Part shown: in pieces, positions 1 through 6,088 of the stretch
How the letters are laid out: each line of letters begins with the position of its first letter
Position numbering within the stretch: the stretch's first letter is position 1
Assembly: GCA_023251335.1 (NCBI GenBank)
Contig: JAHEZA010000170.1
Location: 1 to 6,088, forward strand
Reading direction: 5' to 3'
DNA from: Chitinophagaceae bacterium
GTDB taxonomy: Bacteria; Bacteroidota; Bacteroidia; Chitinophagales; Chitinophagaceae
DNA length: 6,088 nucleotides
Translations under genes and position numbers: made by a program
Notes under the pieces: model-generated
What the model saw: only the letters and a program-made list of their open reading frames with translations
Told to the model about the DNA's origin: nothing
Databases searched by the model: none

Positions 1-2
1 CG

Positions 3-497
3 TTTGCAGCAAATGAACTTTTTAGGCTAAATTATAATTTTTCAATTTCTATCAACTGGCTGCCAGATTACAACGAAAATTCTATGCTGGGAAAATTGAA
101 AATGATAAGACTCGAGTTGGCCTCAAAAAAAATAATTAATAAAAATCCTTTTGGCCTTCCTCAAAGATTGTGGGAATATCATTTGCAGCAATGCGAAATT
201 AATTTAGAAATACGCTGGGCCGATCTGCCTGCAAAACAACAGAATCAATTATCTAAACAACTTTGCTCTAATCAATTTAATGTAAAAGGGAAAACCACAT
301 TTAAAGAAGAATTTGTAACCGCTGGCGGAATTAAATTGAATGAAATTGATGCCAGCACGATGCAAAGTAAAATGGTGCCCAACTTGTATTTTGCAGGAGA
401 AATTATGGATGTGGACGGGATCACCGGCGGGTATAATTTTCAACATGCGTGGACAAGCGGGTGGATAGCTGCCAAATCAATTACTGCACAGATTTGA
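3..497 (+). CDS. HI0933/BaiN-family NAD(P)/FAD-dependent oxidoreductase, 3' part
   Basis: This is the C-terminal 164 residues of a flavoprotein whose start lies left of the window; the frame is open from base 3 to the TGA at 495-497. The family (HI0933-like, also called BaiN/RdsA) is a cytosolic FAD-binding oxidoreductase group of about 400 residues, with few members whose substrates are known. The evidence is a run of family landmarks: NPFGLPQRLW near visible residue 50, EEFVTAGGIKLNEID near 102-116, and the C-terminal FAD-contacting segment FAGEIMDVDGITGGYNFQHA at about 130-149, followed by SGWIAA. An ATG at 84 lies inside the conserved region and is not the real start. The N-terminal Rossmann GxGxxG motif is outside the window, so FAD binding is inferred from the family. 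No frameshift is visible. The next gene is on the same strand 142 bases on, too far to assume co-transcription. Confidence 0.92.
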   Translation, partial: FAANELFRLNYNFSISINWLPDYNENSMLGKLKMIRLELASKKIINKNPFGLPQRLWEYHLQQCEINLEIRWADLPAKQQNQLSKQLCSNQFNVKGKTTFKEEFVTAGGIKLNEIDASTMQSKMVPNLYFAGEIMDVDGITGGYNFQHAWTSGWIAAKSITAQI

Positions 498-574
498 AGA
501 TGAAATGCTGGCAAGTCTTTTCTTAAGTTGTTTTTTAAGCTGATATTTTGTTGAAATGCATTCCTTAATATGAG

Positions 575-602
575 TTGTGTGGCGCTAAAAATCCTAAATT
601 TA
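575..602 (+). promoter_or_regulatory. Weak candidate Bacteroidota-type promoter upstream of the esterase/GH3 pair
   Basis: A TTG at 575-577 is followed after 17 bases by TAAATTTA at 595-602. The Bacteroidota sigma-ABfr consensus is TTTG or TTG, a spacer of roughly 17-23 bases, then TAnnTTTG. The -7 element matches at every fixed position except the last (A instead of G). A transcript from it would leave a leader of about 30 bases before the ATG at 640. In AT-rich DNA such a match can arise by chance, so this is a tentative call. Confidence 0.2.
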
Positions 603-639
603 CCGGACACACATTTTTTCAAAAAATAATTAGCTTGAT

Positions 640-1305
640 ATGTCTCTAAAAAAAATCAGCCTGTTGTTGTTTTTCTTTTCCTGTTTTGGATTTGTAAAAG
701 CGCAGCATGCCCCGTTCTGGTCAGAAATACAAAATTTTAAGAAGGAAGATAGCATGCACTTTCCGCCGACACACGCCATTCTTTTTCTGGGTAGTTCTTC
801 GTTTAGAAAATGGACTGATGTCCAACAATATTTTCCGGACTATCCTGTTATCAATCGTGGCTTTGGTGGCTCTACAATTCCCGATGCCATTAGATACCTC
901 GATGAAATCGCATTTCCTTATCTGCCCCGTCAAATTCTTATTTACGAAGGCGATAATGATGTGGCCTCTTCGGATAAGATCACCGCGGATTCAGTTTTGA
1001 ATCGTTTTAAAACGTTGTTTTATTTGATCAGAAATAAACTTCCAAAAACAAATATTTCATTTGTGTCCATAAAGCCAAGCCTGGCGCGTGAGAAAATGAT
1101 GCCCGAAATGGCAAAAGCAAATTCATTGATAAAGAAATTTTTAAAGGGTAAAAAGGATGCAGCGTTTATAGATGTTTATCATGCGATGCTTGATAAGGAT
1201 GGTTTGCCCATTAAGGATATTTTTATTGAAGACGGTCTTCATATGAATGCTAAAGGATACGCTATCTGGCAAAAAATTATTCAACCATATTTATTAAAAA
1301 AATAG
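640..1305 (+). CDS. Exported SGNH/GDSL-type hydrolase (probable carbohydrate or lipid esterase)
   Basis: This 221-residue protein has a signal peptide (Lys4-Lys5, hydrophobic run to about residue 19, likely cleavage VKA|Q between 21 and 22), so it should act in the periplasm or outside the cell. The SGNH-hydrolase blocks appear in order. Block I is FLGSSSFRKW with probable nucleophile Ser53, in GSSS form rather than GDSL. Block II is NRGFGGST at 72-79, supplying the oxyanion glycine. Block III is EGDND at 103-107 with Asn106. Block V is DGLHMNAKGY with Asp198 and His201 completing the triad. The family removes acyl groups from sugars, lipids or other esters; the substrate cannot be read from sequence. 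Cys15 does not sit in a convincing lipobox, so a soluble protein is favoured. There is no clear ribosome-binding site before the ATG. The GH3 gene starts 9 bases after the stop, so the two are probably co-transcribed and the esterase may de-acylate the glycosidase's substrate (inference). Confidence 0.9.
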   Translation: MSLKKISLLLFFFSCFGFVKAQHAPFWSEIQNFKKEDSMHFPPTHAILFLGSSSFRKWTDVQQYFPDYPVINRGFGGSTIPDAIRYLDEIAFPYLPRQILIYEGDNDVASSDKITADSVLNRFKTLFYLIRNKLPKTNISFVSIKPSLAREKMMPEMAKANSLIKKFLKGKKDAAFIDVYHAMLDKDGLPIKDIFIEDGLHMNAKGYAIWQKIIQPYLLKK

Positions 1306-1314
1306 AAACTAAAT

Positions 1315-3600
1315 ATGAAAAAATTACATTTTAGCTTGGTAGGATTATTGGTTTTTTGTTCGTTTACTGTTAGCGCACAACATTCGGGTTCAACAAAGAT
1401 GGACAACTTCGTCAACGCACTTATGAAAAAAATGACGGTTGATGAAAAGATTGGCCAATTAAATTTGGTAACGCCCGGCGGTGCGGTCACCGGTTCTGTA
1501 GTAAGTAAAGATGTTGATACAAAAATTCGTAATGGACAGGTAGGTGGGTTGTTTGGTATTACCGGGCCTGATAAAATTCACAGGGCTCAGGAAATTGCGG
1601 TGAATAATTCAAGATTGCATATTCCATTGATATTTGGCCTTGATGTTATTCACGGGCACAGAACCATTTTTCCGATTCCGCTCGGCTTGTCTGCCAGTTG
1701 GGATACGTCATTGATCAGGAAAAGCGCCCGAATTGCTGCAAACGAAGCTACTGCCGATGCATTGAATTGGGTGTTTTCTCCAATGGTAGATATAGCCCGT
1801 GATCCTCGCTGGGGACGTGTTTCAGAAGGATCGGGTGAAGACCCATTCCTGGGTTCAGAAATAGCCAAAGCAATGGTAGAGGGTTACCAGGGAAATGATC
1901 TTGCAAAAAATACCACGGTGATGGCTTGTGTAAAGCACTATGCATTATACGGCGCAGCGGAGGCGGGCAGGGAATACAATACGGTAGATATGAGCAAGGT
2001 TAAAATGTATAATGAATATCTTGCCCCTTACAAAGCAGCGGTTGATGCCGGAGTGGGCAGTGTAATGAGTTCATTTAATACAGTCAATGGAGTGCCTGCC
2101 ACTGCCAATAAATTTTTGATGACAGACGTGTTGCGTAAACAATGGGGCTTCAAAGGTTTGGTGGTAACGGATTATACTGCAGTCAACGAATTAGTAAATC
2201 ATGGTATCGGCGACCTCCAAACGGTTTCAGCAAAAGCCTTGAATGCGGGCATTGATATGGATATGGTAGGTGAGGGATTTTTAACTACGCTAAAAAAATC
2301 GTTGCAGCAAGGGAAGGTTACCCAGAAGGGAATAGATGATGCCTGCAGAAGAGTGCTTGAAGCAAAGTATAAATTGGGTTTGTTTGATGATCCTTACCGT
2401 TATTGCAACAATGAACGGGAAAAGACAGAACTGATGAGTGATGCTAATTTAAAAGCAGCAAGGGAGATTGCAGCCCGTTCTTTTGTGTTGTTGAAAAATA
2501 ACAACCAGGTGTTACCACTAAAGAAATCTGGCACTATCGCTTTGATTGGGCCGTTGGCTGATAATAAAAGAAATATGCTCGGCACATGGAGTGTATCCGG
2601 AGATCCTGAAAAAAGTGTAACCATTATACAGGGTATCAAAAATGTGGTGGGCAATGATGTAAATATTTTATATGCTAAAGGCGCTAACATCAGCGATGAT
2701 ACGGCATTAATAAAACGTGTGAATGTATTTGGAACCGAGATCGATGTTGATCAAAAGTCACCTGAGGAAATGATCAGTGACGCAGTGGCGACCGCCAATA
2801 AAGCAGATGTGGTGGTGGCTGTACTTGGCGAAGCAGCGGACATGACGGGTGAATCATCCAGCATGAGCGAGATTGGTTTGCAGCCAAGCCAGGAAAATTT
2901 ATTAAGGGCGTTGGTAAAGACAGGAAAACCTGTTGTGTTGGTTTTAATGAATGGACGACCGATGACATTAACATGGGAAGACGAACATGTAACGGCTATT
3001 CTGGATATATGGTTTGGTGGAACTGAAGTGGGGAATGCAGTAGCCGATGTGCTTTTTGGAAATTATAACCCATCAGGCAAGATAACCGCCAGCTTTCCAA
3101 GAAATGTGGGGCAGATTCCTGTTTATTACAATCATTTAAACACGGGCAGGCCCTATGTTCCGGGTGAAGGCACAAAATTCAAATCAGATTACCTCGATGT
3201 TCCCAATACGCCTTTGTATCCATTTGGATACGGATTAAGCTACACCAGCTTTTCTTACAGCGATATTACTTTAAATAGTAAAACCCTGAAACCCGGCGGA
3301 AAAATCACCGCCTCAGTGAATGTAACTAACACGGGTACACGAAGTGGGAAAGAAACAGTCCAGCTTTATACGCGCCAAATGATTGGAAGCATTTCACGGC
3401 CTGTAAAAGAATTGAAAGGGTTTCAACAAATCACTTTAGAGCCTGGCGAAACAAGGAAAGTTACTTTTCCTATTTCCGTGGATGATCTAAAATTTTATAA
3501 CAGCGATTTAAAATATGTTTATGAACCCGGTGCTTTTAAAGTTTTTATCGGAACCAGTAGTGCAGATGTGAAGGAAGCGGATTTTAATTTAGTGAGATAG
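1315..3600 (+). CDS. bglX: Periplasmic beta-glucosidase, glycoside hydrolase family 3 (BglX-like)
   Basis: This 761-residue protein, close to the length of E. coli BglX, has a signal peptide (cleavage near VSA|Q, 21/22) and should hydrolyse terminal beta-linked glucose or related sugars in the periplasm by a retaining mechanism. The GH3 N-terminal domain spans about 40-340. It includes Asp110 in DVIHGHRTIFPIPLG, DPRWGR at 163-168, Lys207-His208, and the nucleophile Asp286 in GLVVTDYTAV. The GH3 C-terminal domain spans about 385-610. It starts around ARSFVLLKNN and carries GEAADMTGESSSMSE, in which Glu513 is the likely acid/base by comparison with the HEASSR stretch of BglX. A fibronectin-III-like domain lies at about 660-745 (KPGGKITASVNVTNTG, then RPVKELKGFQ). 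The protein ends in LVR without a type IX sorting domain. The reading frame is intact. The exact sugar specificity is not decidable from sequence. It follows the esterase gene by 9 bases. No convincing terminator follows it. Confidence 0.96.
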   Translation: MKKLHFSLVGLLVFCSFTVSAQHSGSTKMDNFVNALMKKMTVDEKIGQLNLVTPGGAVTGSVVSKDVDTKIRNGQVGGLFGITGPDKIHRAQEIAVNNSRLHIPLIFGLDVIHGHRTIFPIPLGLSASWDTSLIRKSARIAANEATADALNWVFSPMVDIARDPRWGRVSEGSGEDPFLGSEIAKAMVEGYQGNDLAKNTTVMACVKHYALYGAAEAGREYNTVDMSKVKMYNEYLAPYKAAVDAGVGSVMSSFNTVNGVPATANKFLMTDVLRKQWGFKGLVVTDYTAVNELVNHGIGDLQTVSAKALNAGIDMDMVGEGFLTTLKKSLQQGKVTQKGIDDACRRVLEAKYKLGLFDDPYRYCNNEREKTELMSDANLKAAREIAARSFVLLKNNNQVLPLKKSGTIALIGPLADNKRNMLGTWSVSGDPEKSVTIIQGIKNVVGNDVNILYAKGANISDDTALIKRVNVFGTEIDVDQKSPEEMISDAVATANKADVVVAVLGEAADMTGESSSMSEIGLQPSQENLLRALVKTGKPVVLVLMNGRPMTLTWEDEHVTAILDIWFGGTEVGNAVADVLFGNYNPSGKITASFPRNVGQIPVYYNHLNTGRPYVPGEGTKFKSDYLDVPNTPLYPFGYGLSYTSFSYSDITLNSKTLKPGGKITASVNVTNTGTRSGKETVQLYTRQMIGSISRPVKELKGFQQITLEPGETRKVTFPISVDDLKFYNSDLKYVYEPGAFKVFIGTSSADVKEADFNLVR

Positions 3601-3603
3601 ATG

Positions 3604-3632
3604 GTTGAATTGTAAAATGTTGAATTGTTGAA
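3604..3632. repeat. Short direct repeat of GTTGAATTGT downstream of bglX
   Basis: GTTGAATTGT occurs at 3604-3613 and again at 3619-3628, a 15-base period, and a third partial copy GTTGAA overlaps at 3627-3632. It begins just after the GH3 stop codon. The copies are directly visible. No function is evident; it could be a small remnant of an intergenic repeat family or simple low-complexity drift. Confidence 0.55.
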
Positions 3633-3893
3633 ATAAGTAAATCAATATTTTTAATGAAAATTAAATTGCTCCTTTATCTACGGAAAATTGTTTTTGATTT
3701 GACATCAGGTTGACTTTTGCGAAAGATATTGTGGATGGAATGTCTTTATAGCAACAAAAAGCATCCATTGTTTCTAAAAGAGCCGAAGTTGAGTAGAATA
3801 ATATCGGGGTTTCAAAATAATCGTGGTGGTTGACCAAGCCTGTCTAAGGAAATACTTTGCCGTTTTATTTCAAAGTCAGTAAACAAACATTTA
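3633..3893. other. Convergent intergenic spacer with no supported gene
   Basis: This stretch separates the ends of bglX (plus) and the rhodanese gene (minus). On the minus strand one frame is open from 3843 down to a TAA at 3661-3663 (60 codons, the first ATG at 3766-3768 leaving 35). By my hand count its G+C is nearly equal at the three codon positions (about 38, 35 and 35%), the frame is broken upstream by a TAG at 3844-3846 and another stop further up, and I recognise no family. I treat it as non-coding. The only inverted repeat near bglX is TTTAAT-GAAA-ATTAAA (3650-3665), all A/T in the stem and without a following T-run, so it is a poor terminator. Confidence 0.5.
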
Positions 3894-4205
3894 TCACGAA
3901 TTTTGATTTAGTTCCTGCCAGGCAAGCATTCCACCGGTTAAGTTTTTTACATTCGTAAAGCCCATTTGTTCCATGAACAATGCTGCGGTTGCGCTTCTTT
4001 TTCCACTACGGCAGTAGCAGATCACTTCCTCATTTTTCAGGTCATCGATTTTTTCAGTTTGCATACTTTGTATGTAGCCTAATGGTAATGCGATGCCACC
4101 AATATTAAATTCCGCAGTTTCTTCGGGTTGGCGCACATCTACCAGGTTTAATTTTTCTCCCGCATCTAATCTTTTTTTTACTTCTTCGGGTGTGATGTTT
4201 GTCAT
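3894..4205 (-). CDS. Single-domain rhodanese-like sulfurtransferase
   Basis: This 103-residue protein is one complete rhodanese domain without a signal peptide, so it should be cytosolic. Rhodaneses carry sulfur as a persulfide on the active-site cysteine and pass it to thiol or cyanide acceptors. The landmarks are ITPEEVKKRLDAG at 4-16, the structural VDVRQPEE at 22-29, the active loop CRSGKRS at 65-71 with Cys65 as the persulfide cysteine (CxxGxR form), and the C-terminal NLTGGMLAWQ at 88-97. Cys63, two residues before the active cysteine, could form a disulfide with it, but that is speculation. The length suits the GlpE/PspE-like single-domain class; the physiological acceptor is unknown. 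It starts 11 bases after the PASTA gene's stop and is probably the last gene of the ddl unit. No Shine-Dalgarno sequence precedes the ATG. Confidence 0.94.
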   Translation of the reverse strand: MTNITPEEVKKRLDAGEKLNLVDVRQPEETAEFNIGGIALPLGYIQSMQTEKIDDLKNEEVICYCRSGKRSATAALFMEQMGFTNVKNLTGGMLAWQELNQNS

Positions 4206-4216
4206 GTGTTTATTTT

Positions 4217-5029
4217 TTAGTGTGAGCTATCGATTTGTAACGTATCAAAAACAGGGCGATCCGCCTGTATCCAGATATCCATTGTTTGGCCAGGTTGTAT
4301 ATAGGAAGGTGTATAATCTGAATTCAAAGCGGATGGATTTTGCCTGAATATAAAAGCGTTTGCAGTATCAGTTACGGTTCCTGAGGTAAGAATGGCTGCG
4401 AGCAAAATGCCTTTGTCAGCTAAGACATTTTTCGCATCCGAAACTGTCAAGCCTGATAAATCAGGAACAGGAATCTTTCTCGCTACCAGGCCGCCACCAA
4501 TTACCAGATCAATGGAGGAACCCCATTTTATAGGTGTTCCCGGTTTTATCTCGGAACCTTTATAACGTTGTTCCAAAATAGACCCCTTCATGAAATCAGG
4601 CCGATAAGAAGTATCGCCCAATTTTAAATGATTTTTTGCAAGATTGTCTGCTGCAAAACGAAAGCTCAAACCCTCTAATTTAGGCATTTCCACCATAGGC
4701 AACGTTGTAGGATTTACGTTTAAAAAAACAGTTCGGTTTACTTTTACCGTTGCATTCGGATCGGGCAATTGTTTCTTGACCATATTCAGCGCTACGCTAT
4801 CGGTATACAATGAATCGGTAATCACCACGTCAAATCCTTCATTTTCTAAAAGATTGGTCGCCGAATCTACATTTTTCCCAATAACGTCTGGTACTTTCAG
4901 TGATTCTCCATGATGGGTAAGCCAGCCGAGTGATTGGAAAAATATAAAGGCAACCAGGAGTATCAGACCCAGGGCTATAAGGAGGTTTACAAGAAAACTT
5001 TGTCGGGCTATTAATTTAAACACATTCAA
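4217..5029 (-). CDS. Membrane-anchored protein with three PASTA domains
   Basis: This protein has a short cytoplasmic tail, one transmembrane helix at about 13-32, then three PASTA domains facing the periplasm: about 44-107 (LKVPDVIGKNVDSA to VFLNV), 113-178 (VEMPKLEGLSFRFAADNL to IDLVIGG) and 186-256 (IPVPDLSGLTVSDAKNVLADKG to MDIWIQ). PASTA domains in kinases and penicillin-binding proteins bind peptidoglycan fragments or act as cell-wall sensors. There is no kinase or transpeptidase domain here, so a wall-binding or scaffold role is inferred. The start is unusual. The longest reading begins with TTG at 5027-5029 (270 residues), while GTG at 5021-5023 gives VFKLIARQSF as the N-terminus (268 residues), which as I recall matches where relatives begin. 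The ATG in between (5023-5025) is out of frame. The gene lies 38 bases after ddl and 11 before the rhodanese, which supports a cell-wall operon. Confidence 0.93.
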   Translation of the reverse strand: MNVFKLIARQSFLVNLLIALGLILLVAFIFFQSLGWLTHHGESLKVPDVIGKNVDSATNLLENEGFDVVITDSLYTDSVALNMVKKQLPDPNATVKVNRTVFLNVNPTTLPMVEMPKLEGLSFRFAADNLAKNHLKLGDTSYRPDFMKGSILEQRYKGSEIKPGTPIKWGSSIDLVIGGGLVARKIPVPDLSGLTVSDAKNVLADKGILLAAILTSGTVTDTANAFIFRQNPSALNSDYTPSYIQPGQTMDIWIQADRPVFDTLQIDSSH

Positions 5030-5067
5030 AATATAAGTGAAAAAATAGGTGGTGCAATTTAATAAAA

Positions 5068-6054
5068 TTATTCAGGTAAACACTCGTCTATCAATGCGGT
5101 GTAGAAATCCATTAAGGTCCAGCCCATAGCCTTCACTTGTTGCGGTACCAGGCTGGCTTCCGTTTGGCCGGGTACCGTATTTATTTCCAGCATATACGCC
5201 TGTCCTTCTTCTTCGTTGTAAATAAAATCGATCCTTACAATGCCGGCGCAATTAAAAATTTGATAAATTTTTATCGCTTCATCTTTTATTTGATTCGTAA
5301 GGCTGTCATCAATTTCCGCAGGTGTTATTTCCAGGCTTGCGCCCAGGTACTTTGCTTCATAATCAAAAAACTCTTTTTTGCTGATCACCTCTGTTATGGG
5401 TAACGCAATTATTTTTCCTTTGGATTGAAACACGCCTATTGTAAATTCCCTGCCTTTGATAAATTCTTCTACCAATACCTGCTCGTCTTCCTTAAACGCT
5501 TTCTCAATCGCAGCGCCCAATTCTTCCGACGGAGAATTTACTTTGCTCATACCGATGCTGGAACCGCCGTTGTTGGGTTTGACAAATACAGGGAATTTTA
5601 AATTCCTGACCTGTTCATCAGGGCTTTGATAATTATTTTTGAAAAGCAGGATGGAGTTGGCCACTTTGATTCCTGCAAACGAAGCGACTGCAACAGTGTA
5701 TCTTTTATTGAACGTGAGCGCAGAGATGGCGCAATCACAGGAAGTATAAGGCAGTTGCAGCATATCAAAATAACCCTGCAATTTCCCATCTTCTCCCGGT
5801 GTACCATGGATGCCAATCAGGACCGCATCAAAATGGATTTTTGCTCCATGGATAAATAGAGAAAAATCATTTTTATCAACTACTATTTTCTCACCGGAGG
5901 GCAATTGATAAAACCAGCCTTCTTTGGTTATATCAATTTTATAATGATCGAATTTTTCTGGATCAATATTTTTTTCAATTGTTTTCGCAGTTAAGTAAGA
6001 TATCTCGGCTTCGCCGGAATAACCACCGGTAACAAAAGCAATCCTTGGTTTCAT
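5068..6054 (-). CDS. ddl: D-alanine--D-alanine ligase
   Basis: This 328-residue cytosolic ATP-grasp enzyme joins two D-alanines with ATP hydrolysis to make the dipeptide that MurF adds to peptidoglycan precursors; it is the target of D-cycloserine. Motifs in order: GGYSGEAEIS at 10-19 with Glu15; HGTPGEDGKLQGYFDML at 83-99; the ATP-grasp loop NNGGSSIGM at 161-169; VEEFIKGREFTIGV at 195-208; the omega-loop FFDYEAKY at 229-236; RIDF at 274-277 with Asp276; and MLEINTVPG at 288-296 with metal ligands Glu290 and Asn292. Tyr236 matches the E. coli DdlB Tyr216 position. A Tyr there goes with D-Ala-D-Ala products, whereas Phe marks the D-Ala-D-lactate ligases of vancomycin-resistant lactic acid bacteria, so no intrinsic resistance is suggested. 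It is the first gene of the minus-strand set in view. Only 34 bases lie upstream; TATATTTA at 6077-6084 on the minus strand weakly resembles a Bacteroidota -7 element (TAnnTTTG). Confidence 0.98.
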   Translation of the reverse strand: MKPRIAFVTGGYSGEAEISYLTAKTIEKNIDPEKFDHYKIDITKEGWFYQLPSGEKIVVDKNDFSLFIHGAKIHFDAVLIGIHGTPGEDGKLQGYFDMLQLPYTSCDCAISALTFNKRYTVAVASFAGIKVANSILLFKNNYQSPDEQVRNLKFPVFVKPNNGGSSIGMSKVNSPSEELGAAIEKAFKEDEQVLVEEFIKGREFTIGVFQSKGKIIALPITEVISKKEFFDYEAKYLGASLEITPAEIDDSLTNQIKDEAIKIYQIFNCAGIVRIDFIYNEEEGQAYMLEINTVPGQTEASLVPQQVKAMGWTLMDFYTALIDECLPE

Positions 6055-6088
6055 AAATAGTATACAATGTTTTTTGTAAATATATATT

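Noticed and set aside
3..191. TTTGCAGCAA at 3-12 and again at 182-191 as a direct repeat.
   Set aside because: Both copies are inside the flavoprotein coding sequence in different frames (Ala-Ala in one, Leu-Gln-Gln in the other); the match is short and probably coincidental.
520..540. CTTAA...TTAAG pairing after the flavoprotein gene as a terminator.
   Set aside because: A five-pair AT-rich stem with no T-tract directly after it; not convincing.
640..700. Lipoprotein signal at Cys15 of the SGNH hydrolase.
   Set aside because: The residues before the cysteine (FFS) do not fit the lipobox, and a standard signal peptidase I site (VKA|Q) follows.
3650..3665. Inverted repeat TTTAAT-GAAA-ATTAAA as a terminator for bglX.
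   Set aside because: The six-pair stem is all A/T and no T-run follows; it is too weak to call.
3732..3768. TGGATG (3733 region) and CATCCA (3762-3767) as a hairpin.
   Set aside because: Only six pairs with a loop of more than 20 bases and no T-run; likely chance.
5341..5370. FFDY in the Ddl omega-loop, suspected of being the Phe type that gives D-Ala-D-lactate and vancomycin resistance.
   Set aside because: The selectivity position (E. coli DdlB Tyr216) aligns with the last residue of EAKY, which is Tyr236 here. The Phe in FFDY is a different position, so a normal dipeptide ligase is expected.

Overview
The window looks like a chromosomal segment from a member of the Bacteroidota, probably near the Chitinophagaceae or Sphingobacteriia. 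That placement is an inference. It rests on moderate-to-low G+C, the lack of clear Shine-Dalgarno sequences before the genes, signal peptides that end in Ala followed by Gln, and a D-Ala-D-Ala ligase gene next to a free-standing PASTA membrane protein. I see no RNA genes, CRISPR array, insertion sequence or phage gene.

Layout: the plus strand (1-3600) holds the 3' end of a flavoprotein gene of the HI0933/BaiN type, cut by the left edge. After a 142-base gap come two exported hydrolases only 9 bases apart: an SGNH/GDSL-type esterase and a family 3 glycoside hydrolase (BglX-like beta-glucosidase). A convergent spacer (3601-3893) holds a short repeated 10-mer and no gene I can defend. The minus strand (3894-6054) holds three genes read right to left: ddl (D-Ala-D-Ala ligase), a membrane-anchored three-PASTA-domain protein and a single-domain rhodanese. 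Their gaps are 38 and 11 bases, so they probably form one transcription unit.

How the genes may work together: the esterase and beta-glucosidase could act in sequence on acylated glucosides or oligosaccharides in the periplasm. Ddl makes the D-Ala-D-Ala dipeptide for peptidoglycan precursors, and PASTA domains in other proteins bind peptidoglycan or muropeptides, so those two genes form a cell-wall pair. The rhodanese has no obvious link to that task.

Overall this is mostly an ordinary housekeeping and catabolic region. The points worth a second look are the non-ATG start of the PASTA gene, the ddl-PASTA-rhodanese grouping, the compact esterase/GH3 pair without SusC/SusD in view, and the repeat-bearing convergent spacer. 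I found nothing that supports a previously undescribed system.
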